Shown in pieces: positions 1-10,899 of a stretch of 64,000 nt of DNA; position 1 is the first letter of the stretch, and each line of letters opens with the position of its first letter. The notes below the pieces were generated by a model that did no database searches, was not told where the DNA came from, and worked only from the letters and a program-made list of their open reading frames with translations. The stretch lies in NCBI RefSeq assembly GCF_040958095.1, contig NC_091209.1, positions 3,533,232 to 3,597,231 of the forward strand. Reading direction: 5' to 3'. The position numbers were made by a program, and so were the translations under genes. The stretch comes from Procambarus clarkii. Taxonomy: Eukaryota > Arthropoda > Malacostraca > Decapoda > Cambaridae.

Positions 1-1667
1 ATATAGCTAATAAAGCCAAGACTGAACCAAAGGTACTACACAGTCACATCAGGAGGAAGACAACAGTGAAGGAACAGGTGATGAAACTTAGGGTGGGCGA
101 TGACAGGTACACAGAGAATGACAAAGAGGTGTGTGAAGAACTCAACAAAAGGTTCCAAGAGGTCTTTACAATAGAACAGGGAGAAGTCACGGCGCTAGGA
201 GAGGTGGCAGCAAACCAGGTGACCTTGGAAAGGTTCGAAATTACAAGAGATGAGGTCAAGAAGCACCTATTGGAGCTGGATGTGAGAAAAGCTGTTGGGC
301 CGGACGGAATCTCACCATGGGTATTGAAAGAGTGTGCAGGAGCACTTTGCTTGCCACTCTCCATAGTGTATAGTAGGTCACTGGAAACGGGAGACCTACC
401 GGAAATATGGAAGACTGCTAATGTAGTACCAATATACAAAAAGCGTGACAGACAAGAGGCACTGAACTACAGGCCAGTGTCCTTAACTTGTATACCATGC
501 AAGGTGATGGAGAAGATTGTGAGAAAAAACCTAGTAACACATCTGGAGAGAAGAGACTTCGTGACAACCCATCAACATGGGTTCAGGGAGGGTAAATCTT
601 GCCTTACAGGCTTGATAGAATTCTACGATCAGGTGACAAAGATTAAGCAAGAAAGAGAAGGATGGGCGGACTGCATTTTTTGGACTGTCGGAAAGCCTTT
701 GACACAGTACCCCATAAAAGGTTGATGCATAAGCTGGAGAAACAGGCAGGAGTAGCTGGTAGGGCGCGCCAGTGGATAAGGGAGTACCTAAGCAATAGGA
801 AGCAGAGAGTTACAGTGAGGGGTGAGACCTCAGAATGACGTGAAGTCACCAGTGGGGTCCCACAGGGCTCTGTGCTTGAACCTATCCTGTTTCTGATATA
901 CGTAAATGATCTCCCAGAGGGTATAGACTCATTCCTCTCAATGTTTGCTGACGACGCCAAAATTATGAGAAGGATTAAGACAGAGGAGGACAGCTTGAGG
1001 CTTCAAGAAGACCTGGACAAGCTGCAGGAATGGTCGAACAAATGGCTGTTAGAGTTTAACTCAAGCAAATGTAATGTAATGAAGATACGGGTAGGAAGCA
1101 GGAGACCAGATACAAGGTACCATTTGGGGGATGAAATTACTTCAAGAGTCAGAGAGAGAGAAAGACCTGGGGGTTGATATCACGCCAGACCTGTCCCCTG
1201 AAGCTCATATCAAGAGGATAACATCAGCAGCATATGCCAGGTTGGCTAACATAAGAACGGCCTTTAGAAACTTGTGTAAGGAATCTTTCAGAACAATTAA
1301 TAACACATATGTCAGACCAATCCTGGAGTATGCGGCTCCAGCATAGAGTCCATATCTAGTCAAGCATAAGACTAAACCGGAAAAGATTCAAAGGTTTGCC
1401 ACCAGACTAGTACCCGAGCTGAGAGGTATGAGCTACGAGGAGAGACTACGGGAATTAAACCTCACTTCATTGGAAGACAGAAGAGTTAGGGGGGACATGA
1501 TCACCACATTCAAGATTCTCAAGGGAATCGGCAGGGTTGATAAAGACAGGCTATTTAACACAAGTGGAACACGCACTAGGGGACACGGGTGGAAACTGAG
1601 TGCCCAAATGAGCCACAGAGATATTAGAAAGAACTTTTTTAGTGTCAGAGTGGTTGACAAATGGAAC
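1..1667 (+). pseudogene. CR1-like LINE-C copy 1, reverse transcriptase, broken
   Basis: This is the RT part of a non-LTR retrotransposon ORF2 that enters the window already in progress. Readable pieces lie at 66-725 (RT N-terminal part with VGPDGISPWVLK and NYRPVSLTCI), 872-1177 (FADDA catalytic box, SNKWLLEFNSSKC), 1131-1346 (KDLGVDITPDLSPE and YVRPILEYA) and 1428-1697 (C-terminal RGDMITTFKIL, SVRVVDKWN). Frameshifts near 680 and 1130 and a stop near 1345 break it. The C-terminal signature is that of the CR1/Jockey group. It has no 3' UTR, because copy 2 EEP sequence follows directly at about 1668. Non-functional. Confidence 0.85.
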
Positions 1668-3030
1668 TTTGAAGGGTTCAAAGATGACATAACATGAATT
1701 ATAACAATGGGTGGACGTAAGTAAATAGTGGCAGTCATTTACAATCCTCCCCTAAATGACAGAAGACCCAGACAGGAGTTTGATAGGAACACCATGGCAA
1801 CCAATAATATAATAGAGAGAGCAGCTTCAGTTGCCTGCAGGAATGGCTCAAGACCCTTAATCATGGGCGATTTCAACCATGGAAAAATAGACTGGGAGAA
1901 TGGGGACCCACATGGTGGTGCAGATACATGGAGAGCTAAATTCTTGGAAGTGGCAACAAGGAACTTTCTGAGCCAGCACGTATGGGAACCATACAATGCT
2001 GGTTCATCATTGAGAGGCAATGATGAACCAGCTAGACTCGACCTGATATTCACCCCTGAATGAGTCAGAAGTAAGGGATGTCAAAGTTGAAGCCCCCATA
2101 GGGATGAGTGACCACAGTGTATTGACATTTGAGTACTTTGTAGAAGTAGGGATTACCTATCCAAGAAAGGGATCGGAAGGGAAAAGACTAAATTACCGAA
2201 GAGGAAAATATGACGAGATGAGGAACTTCCTAAGGAGAATACCAGAGGGGAATACTTAGAGATAAGACTGTACAGGATATGATGGATTATGTCACGCAGA
2301 AGTGCCAAGAAGCTGCAGACATGTTTATCCTGGTCCAAAGAGAGAAAAACGAAAAGCAACAGAAGAATCAATGATTCAAGCCGGAATGAAAGGAAGCAAA
2401 GCAACTGAGTAAAAGAACATGGAGGAACTACAGAAATAACAGAACACCAGAGAGCAGGGAGAAATACCAAAGGGCCAGAAATGAGTACCTCTGAGTGAGG
2501 AGTGAAGCAGAGAGACAGTATGAAAATGACTTCGCGAGTAACGCCAAAACTGCTCCACAACCACATCAGGAGGAAAACAGCAGTGAAGGAACAAACAAGT
2601 GATGAAACTGAGAAAAGGGAAGAACAGATACACAGAGAACGACAAGGTGTGCGAAGAACTCAACAAGAGATTCCAGAAGGTCTTCACAAAAGAACAAAGA
2701 GAAGCCCCTGCACTAAATGAGGAGGAAGCAAACTAAGCAACCTTGGAGGATTTTGATCTCACCAGTGATGAGGTCAAAAGAAATCTGTTGGAGCTGGATG
2801 TGATAAAGGCTGTTGTGCCAGATAAAATCTCACCATGGATAATAAAGAAAGGTGCAGAAGCACTAAGTGTGGGAATGGTGTTATACACCACTCTCTATGG
2901 TGTATAGCAGGTCACTGGAAACAGGAGACCTACTGGAAAGTTGGAAGACAGCTAACATAGTCCCAATATACAAGAAGGGTGACAGGCAAGAGGCACTGAA
3001 CTACAGGCCAGTTTCCGTAACTTGTATACA
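1668..3030 (+). pseudogene. CR1-like LINE-C copy 2: endonuclease, linker and start of RT, broken
   Basis: The segment starts inside an exonuclease-endonuclease-phosphatase (EEP) domain. The readable part at 1728-2063 shows VAVIYNPPLNDRRPR, PLIMGDFNHGKIDW and DEPARLDLIFT, which are EEP core motifs used for target nicking. The EEP-to-RT linker (2064-2750) is full of stops. RT begins again near 2750-3030 (VYSRSLETGDL, NIVPIYKKGDRQEALNYRP), where a reverse LINE-A tail cuts it. The family is the same as copy 1 by shared motifs. Confidence 0.8.
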
Positions 3031-3485
3031 AATCAAATCAAATCAAATGTTTATTTAGGTAAGGTACATACATACAAGAGATTTTACAAAGAGTGATGGA
3101 TTTATAGATAGAGCTAGTACATACAATGCCTAAAGCCACTATTACGCAAAGCGTTTCGGGCATGAAAAACTTAAATGACTAAAGCTTAATACTAATTGAG
3201 CATAAAGAGTATAATGAAAACATGGAATGAAAACATAGCTGAAAAAGCAGCACAAATACAATATTGTCGACAAACAGCGCTCTTAAAAAAAAACAGACAT
3301 TGGTTGACAATAGAGGGGTAAGGTAGGTTACAGGGAATTTATTAGGTATAGCTTCGTTTTTATGTTAAACTGGTTGAGAGAGGTACAGTCTTTAACATGG
3401 TTGGGAAGGTCATTCCACAATCTGGGTCCCTTGATTTGTAGAGCATTTCTAGTTTGATTAAGTCGTACTCTAGGAATATCTTTAG
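3031..3485 (-). pseudogene. LINE-A 3' end fragment (reverse), inserted in LINE-C
   Basis: Read on the minus strand this gives the last ORF2 residues (IPRVRLNQTRNALQIKGP, LWNDLPNHVKDCTSLNQF), a 3' UTR with the conserved CCCGAAACGC hairpin (about 3131-3160) and a short (AAATC)n-type tail at 3031-3050. It matches the other LINE-A copies in the window. It is strongly 5'-truncated. RT sequence of LINE-C is missing across the insertion, so a deletion accompanied or followed it. Confidence 0.85.
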
Positions 3486-3785
3486 CATGGGTGGGACACG
3501 AACAAGGGGACACAGGTAGAAACTTAGCACCCAGATGAGCCACAGAGACGTTAGAAATTTTTTTTTCAGTGTCAGAGTAGTTAATAAATGGAATGCATTA
3601 GGAAGTGATGTGGTGGAGGCTGACTCCAAACACAGTTTCAAATATAAGTATGATAGAGCCCAGTAGGCTCAAAAATCTGTACACCATTTGAGTGACGGTT
3701 GAGAGGCGGGACCAAAGAGACAAAGCTCAACCCCCGCAAGCACAACTAGATGAGTACAACTAGGTGAGTACACACACACATAGTG
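3486..3785 (+). pseudogene. CR1-like LINE-C 3' end with UTR
   Basis: This is the C-terminal end of LINE-C ORF2 (GTRTRGH-like, then SHRDVRNFFFSVRVVNKWNA), followed by a stop and a short UTR. The UTR ends in repeats built from gagtacaactaggtgagtac and then (AC)n. Such short tandem repeats at the 3' end are usual for CR1-group LINEs. It is probably the distal part of copy 2, separated from it by the reverse LINE-A tail and a deletion of the RT core. Confidence 0.7.
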
Positions 3786-4316
3786 GAGCGTGGTGAAGTG
3801 TGGTGGAGGAAGCGGAGTGGCCCTACTAATAAGAAACGAATGGAGTTTCAAGGAAATGGTTATCCCGGGCTGCGAGGGATTCAGAGACTACATAACAGGC
3901 ACAATGACAATGGGAGGACCAAGAGTAGTAGTTGCAGTGATATATAACTCTCCAACAAACGACAGAAGACCCAGGCTGAGTATGAAAACAACAACATGGT
4001 AGTTAACACTATAATTGAGAGGGCAGCCTCTGCTGCCTGTAGAAATAGATCCCATCTGCTCATTATGGGGATCTCAATCACGGAAGGATAGACTGGAAGA
4101 ACAAGGAACCGCATGGAGGTAAGGATACATGGAGAGCTAAACTATTGGTGGTGACGACAAGAAACGTTTTAAGCCAGCATGTCAGGGAACCCACAAGAAT
4201 AAGAGGAAACGATGAACCAGCGAGACTCGACCTAGTATTCACTCTAAACGACTCCGACATAAGAGAAATCGGTTTCGAGGCCCCAGTAGGAATGAGCGAC
4301 CAGAGTGTACTGAAGT
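3786..4316 (+). pseudogene. CR1-like LINE-C copy 3, endonuclease fragment
   Basis: A third LINE-C piece that is 5'-truncated within the EEP domain. 3790-4002 reads GGGSGVALLIRNEWSFKEM then RVVVAVIYNSPTNDRRPR. After a frameshift the DEPARLDLVFT and PVGMSDQSVL motifs are visible up to about 4316, where SINE-like sequence begins. Broken, not functional. Confidence 0.7.
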
Positions 4317-4330
4317 AAGTAAGTGTACTG

Positions 4331-4594
4331 AAGTAAGGGCAAAGAGAGAGAACAGCCTATTGACATAGCTCGAGTGCATGGGGGAGTTGTGTAAAACCCT
4401 GGTTTGTGTCTCAGAGATGCTGCAGGATCCAGTGAGTTCAGTAGAACTTCGGTTTCAACTCTTTTGACTATGTCGTAGCTCAGTCAATTAAGGCAGCGTC
4501 TGGGATGCTCTCGGACACAGGTTCAAATCCTCGTCACTGCCCTTGTGGATTTGTTCATTGATGCATCGTGCTAGTGTGATTTCTGTGTGTAATG
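4331..4594 (+). repeat. tRNA-derived SINE-like unit, tandem copy 1
   Basis: First of two head-to-tail units with a 264-bp period; the second starts at 4595. The unit ends in a tRNA-like part with a box A-like TAGCTCAGTCAATTAAGG at 4476 and a box B GGTTCAAATCC at 4520-4530, the two internal RNA polymerase III promoter elements. The T-stem and acceptor stem do not pair well, so this is a tRNA-derived repeat and not a tRNA gene. Confidence 0.65.
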
Positions 4595-4830
4595 AAGTAA
4601 GGGCGAAGAGGGAGAACGGCCTATTGACATAGCTCGAGTGCATGGGGGAGTTGTGTAAAACCTTGGTTTGTGTCTCGGAGAGGGGTGCAGGATCCAGTAA
4701 GATAAGTGGAACTTCGGTTTCAACTCTTTTGACTATGTCGTAGCTCAGTCAATTAAGGCAGCGTCTGGGATGCTCTCGGGCGCAGGTTCGAATCCTCGTC
4801 ACGACCCTTGTGGATTTAATCACAAACTTT
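4595..4830 (+). repeat. tRNA-derived SINE-like unit, tandem copy 2
   Basis: Second unit of the tandem pair, about 90-95% like the first by eye. Box A-like sequence starts at 4741. Box B is GGTTCGAATCC at 4785-4795, an exact consensus match. The unit ends about 25 bases after box B, shorter than the first. Confidence 0.65.
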
Positions 4831-4935
4831 ATTCATAACATCTTACACAAATCTAATTTATATTTTTATATAAGTACATTTAAGTGCTACTTACTTAAGT
4901 GCTACATTTGTATGTGAAATGAGTGTTTTTTGTGT
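4831..4935. other. AT-rich spacer
   Basis: AT-rich sequence between the SINE pair and the reverse LINE-C. I see no coding or structural signal in it. Confidence 0.5.
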
Positions 4936-6895
4936 TTGTCAATGTGTACTTACCTATTTGTACTTACTTATTAGTGTCTACAGGGGAGAGAGGTCTAGCT
5001 CTTTATGCCTCGCCTCCTGGCCTTGAACCTGTTGCATATCAACTTATCTACTCTGACTTTCAAGTTCTTTGTCGAATTGGGCCTTTAAGTTGTGGATGGA
5101 GGTGGCTTCCACAACTTCCTCTTTTAGAGCATTCCATTTTTCAACTAGCCGTACAGGGTACGAGTACTTTCTTACGTCACTTCGGATCATTTGCTCTCCA
5201 GCCTCCACCTGTGTCCTCTTCTCCTTCTCTCTCTCAATCTGAAGAGACTATCCTTGTCTACCGTACCTATTCCCCCTTAGAATCTTGTAAGTTGTGATCA
5301 TATCCTCTCTCTTCCTTCTATCTTCAAGGATTGTGAGATTTAGTTCCATTAGCCTATGTTCGTAGCTCAGCCCTCTTAGCTCTGGCATCAATCTTGTTAC
5401 AAACCTTTGTACTTTTTATATTTTGGCTTTATGTTTCACAAGGTACAGGTTCCATACTGGTGATGAGTATTCCAGTATTGGTCGATCAACTGTTGTGTAG
5501 ATTACATAGAAGTTCTGAATCAGGTTCTTAAATGATGAAGTTATATTTGCCAGCTTCGCATAAGCTGCTGATGTTATCCTGTTTATTTGTGCCTCCGGTG
5601 TTAGTGTCAGAATTGTATCCACTCCCATATCCTTTCTTCTTTATTACTATAGCTGCCTTCCCCGGATGGTGTAGATACCCTCTGGTCTAATTTACTATCT
5701 TCATTACCTTACACTTGTTGGGATTCAACTCCAGCATCCATTTGTCTGAATACTTCTGGAGTTTGTCAAGGTTCTCTTGTAACTTTCTACAGTTCTCAGC
5801 TGTTTTTAAGTTCCTCAACAGCTTTGCAAAATCTGCAAACATTGACATGTCCGAGCTTACTCCCTCGGATAGGTCGTTCACATTAATTGGGAACAGCATT
5901 GGTCTTAGGATAGACCCTTGTGGGACCCCAACTGTTACATTCCTCCAGTTTGAAACCTTCTCTCTGAGTGAGTCTCTGGTTTCTGTCCTTCAGGTACTCC
6001 CTTACCCAGATCAGTGTTTTCCCAGTTATTACAGACTGGTTCTCCGTCTTGTACAACAGACCTTCACAGGGAACAGTGTCAAATGCCTTCTGACAGTCAA
6101 GAAAATTACAGTCTACTCAGACATCGCTTGCGTATCATATTTTAGTATCCTTGTCATAACATTCAACCAAGTTTGTCAGGCACGACTTTCCATTTCAAAT
6201 AAGTCAAAAAGTCGATCCTCTCAAAATGCTCCACCATTCTTGACTTGATTACTTACTCCGGCACTTTACAAGGAACACTTGTCAGTGACACTGGTCTATA
6301 GTTCAGTGCCTCCTTTACATCTCCTTTTATCAATATTGGGGCTACATTTGCCTTTCTCGAGACATTTGGGGACTGCAAATTTCAAGTGTTTTATTACAAA
6401 TTTTTGACAACGGGTGACAGTGCTTCAGTAGCCTCCATCAGCAGCTATGGTGAGATTATGTTTGGCTTCATTGATTTCCATCACTTCTAGTTTCTCTGGG
6501 ATTCTTTTCACCTCTTTCACAGTGACTACAATGCCATCCAGTATTTCTGTCCTTTCATTTTGCAACTTTGGTCTCCATGCAGTTTTGTAATGTAAAGACC
6601 TTCTGAAATATTTCGTTGAGTTCCTTGCGTGCCTCCATGTCATTCTCTGTGAAAGCTCTTGTTTGTTTCCTCAATCTGAGTACATAGGCTTGCACTGTTC
6701 TTTTTCTCTCTATATGGGTATTGAACTCTTTTTGTTATTCCTGAGCTTTTGCAGCAATGTCATTTTCAAATGGCCTCTCTACTTTCCGAAACCGGGTGTA
6801 TTCAGTCCCTGTTGTCTTCAGTGCCTCTCTAATTCTTCTCTGTTCCGAGTTCTCTGTACTTTTTCCCGACTTATTTTTTTCCTGAGAGTGTTCTA
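4936..6895 (-). pseudogene. CR1-like LINE-C copy 4 (reverse), broken
   Basis: Reverse-strand LINE-C with its 3' end at the left (reverse complement of gtaagtacaaataggtaagt near 4936-4980). Readable pieces are 5416-5628 (TPEAQINRITSAAYAKLANI, DRPILEYSSPVWN), 5687-5899 (NVNDLSEGVSSDMSMFAD, KWMLELNPNKCKVMKI; the catalytic FADD is changed to FADF) and 6425-6643 (EEP-RT linker). It is disrupted by many stops and frameshifts. Its 5' end abuts gypsy gag sequence at about 6896, so it probably inserted into the gypsy element or beside its edge. Confidence 0.75.
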
Positions 6896-7078
6896 GCATA
6901 TCGTCGACAAGAACTCACCTTGGAAACTACACACCACATTCAGCGCCAACAAGCTACTGCTAGTCTTCCCGTAAGTTTCAATGCCTCCCATGCAAGTAAG
7001 TTAATGCCACCATTCGTTGAGTTAGAAGTCGATGTATTTTTTACTACTTTTGAGATCCTAGCTGACAAACTTAAATGA
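6896..7078 (+). pseudogene. gypsy gag, N-terminal fragment
   Basis: The frame reads AYRRQELTLETTHHIQ, then KLMPPFVELEVDVFFTTFEI and LADKLK. This is the typical Ty3/gypsy Gag capsid start (PPF-E-VD-FF-FE). It breaks off at the tryptophan codon after LADKLK, where LINE-B sequence starts, and resumes at 7705 in the same reading sense. The 5' part of gag is lost at the reverse LINE-C boundary. Confidence 0.75.
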
Positions 7079-7664
7079 CTCAAAATCAGTACTAAAAAGT
7101 ACCTAGTTTCATCTTCACAGTTTTTCACTTTTTGCCTTAAAATTGCACTGTATCAATTGCTACCCAATCTCCCAACCTTTATGTTCCCAATTTGAACATC
7201 TTTACATTGTGATCATTGCTGTTTTCTTATATGTGCTGCCAATCTGTTGTATGGTGTTTATAAATCTTGTTTATCTGTATCTTTTGCTACCCAGTCTCCC
7301 AATCTTTATGTACCCAATCTGAACATCTTTACCATTGTGATCATTGCTGTCTTATATGTGCTGTCAATCTGCTGTATGGTGTCTATTAATCTTGTTTAAA
7401 TTACTAATCAAGCTGTCAATGTAATCAATCAGAGCTTTAATATAACAATGTGCTTTAATATACTTACTTATCTCTCTCATCTCATTTTTCTCTTGTAATG
7501 TATCTTTATCATTTATCAATTCTGATTGAAATTACCTACTTAAAATTATCTGCTAGATTAAGGACCTGCCCGAAACGCTGCGCGTACTAGTGGCTTTACA
7601 AGAACGTAAATACTGTACTATCCAATGTATTCTCACAAACCCAATGTACCTTCTTGTATATATA

Positions 7665-7703
<39 letters not shown>

Positions 7704-7704
7704 A
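7079..7704 (+). pseudogene. LINE-B 3' tail inserted in gypsy gag
   Basis: A 5'-truncated LINE-B containing the end of ORF2 (KKYLVSSS-like, ending near 7110), a 3' UTR with a tandem duplication (two gatcattgctgt blocks), the CCCGAAACGC hairpin at 7569-7598 and an (AAAT)n tail at about 7665-7704. Gag resumes immediately after the tail with only about one base missing, so the insertion site is precise, although I cannot see a clear target duplication. Confidence 0.85.
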
Positions 7705-8217
7705 CCTGAAGATCAATGGTCTACCCTTCTCAGAGTGCATCTCACAGGTAGAGCTGCTGTTACTCTCAGTACCTTAGCGTCTGAGAATGGCTACCAGACC
7801 CTGAAGCAAGTAGTTTTAGACGCCTACCTTCTCTCCACCGAAAGCTACAGACGAAAATTCCGTGATTATCTAAAGACAAGTACCACCACCTTTTTAGAAA
7901 TTGCCAATACAAAGAAAAGATATTTCATGAAATGGCTGGAAGCAGCACATGTCTCTACATTTCCAGAACTCGTCAACCTCATTCTAGTTGAGGAATTCTT
8001 TAGACGTGCTCCCCCTTCCATCCGTTTATATTTAGCAGACAAAGAAGAAACCGACTGCATCAGATGTTCGAAGTCGGCTGACACCTACAGCCTCATACAC
8101 CAGCTAACACCAGACCCACCTTCCAGTAAGAAGTCTTCATATAGTTATCAATTGTATTGTAAGTATTGCAAGCTCTATGGACATACCATAGATAAATGTG
8201 GGAAAGCTCAATACTAA
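7705..8217 (+). pseudogene. gypsy gag, capsid and zinc knuckle
   Basis: Gag continues with WSTLLRVHLTGRAAVTLSTL and RKFRDYLKTSTTTFLEIA. It ends in a CCHC zinc knuckle, CKYCKLYGHTIDKC (C-x2-C-x4-H-x4-C), which binds the RNA genome. The longest ATG-led stretch is 7735-8217, but that ATG is internal to gag. A stop at 8215-8217 closes the frame, and the following sequence (VNSETPKPKP) looks like the continuing Gag-Pol linker, so the stop is probably a decay mutation. Confidence 0.8.
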
Positions 8218-8660
8218 GTCAATAGTGAAACTCCTAAACCCAAACCGACTCCTCCTAAGTCCGGTAAGCCTGTGATGAATGTTGGTGTTCCTGTTAATGA
8301 TCTTTCTCTCTTCAGCAAACACCTGTATCCTGGAACTGTCTCTGCCAGCAGTACAGATTCGGAGGGACGTTTCAAATTGAAGATCTTGAGGAACACAGCG
8401 GCTCTTCAGTCAATAATATTGAAATCGGCTGTGCCTAACATCACCTACACCGGGGAAACCGTCCTTATCACTGACCTCACTGCTACACTCCGTATCCACT
8501 CGCCAGAGTCCACCTGGATTGTCCTTTCGTGACCGGTGAAGTCCAAGTCACCATCAGGGAAAAGCCTTTTCCCATGTCTGGAGTGCAACTTCTCCTGGGC
8601 AATGACTTGGCCGAAGATCTACAACCTTCCAACCTGATCATCATGGACAAACCCCAGATA
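8218..8660 (+). pseudogene. gypsy aspartic protease, active site mutated
   Basis: The protease region is recognisable from LKILRNTAALQSIILKSAVP and, after a frameshift near 8500, GVQLLLGNDLAEDLQPSNLI. The active-site position expected to read D-T/S-G reads N-T-A here, so the catalytic aspartate and glycine are both lost. The flap and the ALQSI block are otherwise well preserved. The protease would have matured the Gag-Pol polyprotein. Confidence 0.7.
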
Positions 8661-9189
8661 TGTGACTCTGTAGTGGACAACCCCATCTTAAAGTATGTTC
8701 CAGCAGAGGTTCAAGAAAGTGATGAAGTTTCTCCTCCGATTTTGGTGACCACCCGTGCACAAGCTGCACGCCCACAACCAGCTGACACTACTGCAACCGC
8801 TGTCCCTCAAGACCATCCGAACCTACCACCGAATCGTACTATGTTGAAATTCCGTAAGTTACAGAGGGAGGATCCTTCATTAACACCATTATTCTTCCAG
8901 GCTGAGATTCAACCTGACAGTATCCCTGGGTTCTTCCTAGAGAATCAGTTGCTCTACCACAGGTACAGACCCAGTAAGCTGACGGAGGATGACGAGTGGG
9001 CCAATGTCGACCAACTAGTTGTTCCCACCAGCCTGCGGCCCGAAATTCTACACCTGGCCCATGGAGCACTTTCTCACTACGGTTTTAATATGACCTATCA
9101 CGCCATCAGATAAGACTATTACTGGCCAGGTATGGTTAAAGATGTGAAAATCTATGTACAGCAGTGTCATACATGTTAGATGGCAGGTA
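8661..9189 (+). pseudogene. gypsy integrase, N-terminal zinc-binding domain
   Basis: After a linker (TTRAQAARPQPADT) comes LVVPTSLRPEILHLAHGAL, SHYGFNMTYHAIR, a stop, DYYWPGMVKDVKIYVQQCHTC and another stop. This is the HHCC zinc-binding domain with H, H, C and C visible. It follows protease directly with no RT between them, which shows that integrase comes first. A BEL/Pao element interrupts the frame at AGGTA (9185-9189); it resumes at 18607 with KPNISIPRAPLTPIP. Confidence 0.8.
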
Positions 9190-10881
9190 TGTGGGAAAAT
9201 TTTACCCACCATATCTAATAATCATCTAAGAAATGTATAATTTCTATATCATATCAAAATCATATCTAAATCGTATCAAAATCAAATTAGAATCATGAAA
9301 GATTCATTATATAGCTTGATCCTGGATGACAATGGCACCATGAACACGTACGCAACAGGGGCCCTTTTGATGCCTACGTGACTTTGTACATGATCTTTCA
9401 AGGATCCAGAAGCTTCTAGAAGGACTTCTTAATTAAAAAACTATTGGAACATTGATTCAACATCCGGTAGGATTAAAAATCGAATCCTTAATAAGATCCA
9501 GTGGTACTTTCAAATACTACTTATAATCTTTAAATCTTATATCTAATTATATTATAATCACATCTTATCTTAATCATAAGTCTAGACTGTAAAAATAATC
9601 AATCAATATTCATAGAAGGCTACCGTGCTCAGAGAGCATGGCAGGGCGATGGGGGGAGTGAAGCGCCCACCAACAAGCCCAGCGGACTCCGCGTTTGTTT
9701 ACAATTGAGTGAACAAGTGACTGATCCTTAGCGAACATTACCAGCTCAAGGACACCTTATCTAATATTTTTTATCGCCAGTGAATACTCTCTAGAACTGG
9801 GGGAGTACCTGGACAATATCTACAAGGAAAATCCTAGAACATTCACATAAAATAGAGTGTATAGTGGAGATCAGTGACACGGTTTCCTCCACCTTCATTC
9901 ATAAACTTTTATCTCGAATCATTCTTCTGCAACTGCAGGATAATCACGTAGCAACGCTACCAGATCATCATACAGCAACGCTGTAGCAAAATATCGTGCC
10001 TAAACTCAACAAGAGAGAGTTAATCAGTCTGGCAAACTTGTCAGACAGGCACCCCGACTGGCAGAGAAGTATATTGAAGGTTATTTGGTATATGATTGGC
10101 CAATTGTATGCTTGTGTAGCTTTAATATCCTATAAATCTGTCTGTTGGTTAAAAAGCGAGGCTAAGCCTCACATTTCAGTAAGTTTATTAAAATTGTAGT
10201 GTAGCTGTGAATCTTATCCAAGCACTGAACCTCATGAGTGTCCATTCTGTCAGAAAAGAATTCAGCCTCAATAAGTAAAAACCTCACAAGTGTCCACAGT
10301 CTTGGAAGAGATTCAGTCAAGCTAACTGTATAAATTGAATATGTCTGCATATATATTTGAATATATAAATTAAGTTATCAATTGCTTACTTAGTTAATTT
10401 TTAAGTTATCATATAAGTTCATTTAATTGAATATAATTTCTAGTACTAAGTTAATAGTATTAAGACTACATTTAAGGTCATTTATTTATACTTTTACAAT
10501 TTAATTTGTTGTTTATAGTATAAGAACATATTGGCTGTTAAGTTATGGTGCTAGGTTAGACTATGTATGTTTAAATCCCTGATTTAAACAGAGCCAGTGT
10601 TCAGTCAGATAACTGAATTTATCAAATCTTATCCTTGTATAAAATACAAGCTGATGTGAGATCCCTGTCTACAGGTGGATTGGAACTTCTATCAACTAAG
10701 TCATTCACCCCACCTGTCCCTTACAGCCCACAGTTTGTCATTAGGAAAAGAGGAATTAGGATTTACAACCCTAGCTAGAGATTTTAGTTGAATTAATTTG
10801 CAGACAGTAAATTTTTAATTTAGTTCAGTACAAGTCCCTGGTAGTCTCCTCTTATATCAATCCCAGCAGGTTTTTCCCACA
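9190..10881 (+). repeat. BEL/Pao 5' LTR
   Basis: 1692 bp, with the terminal inverted repeat TGTGGGAAAA...TTTTCCCACA. It contains a non-conserved open frame at 9996-10199 that is repeated exactly in the 3' LTR and looks fortuitous. The constant offset of 7725 bases to the 3' LTR shows no net length change. Confidence 0.95.
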
Positions 10882-10885
10882 TTAA

Positions 10886-10899
10886 TGGTCCTTCGAACC
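10886..10899 (+). promoter_or_regulatory. Candidate BEL/Pao primer-binding site
   Basis: TGGTCCTTCGAACC starts four bases after the 5' LTR. It begins with TGG, the complement of a tRNA CCA end, as expected for a minus-strand primer site. I could not match it to a specific tRNA. A near-repeat, TGGTCCTTTGTACC, lies about 24 bases downstream. Confidence 0.5.

Noticed and set aside
4472-4541. Possible tRNA gene
   Set aside because: Box A and box B are present, but acceptor and T-stems pair poorly and the unit is repeated in tandem. It is a tRNA-derived SINE.
9996-10199. Small protein in the BEL/Pao LTR
   Set aside because: The same frame is in both LTRs because they are duplicates. No motif is present and LTRs are not usually coding.
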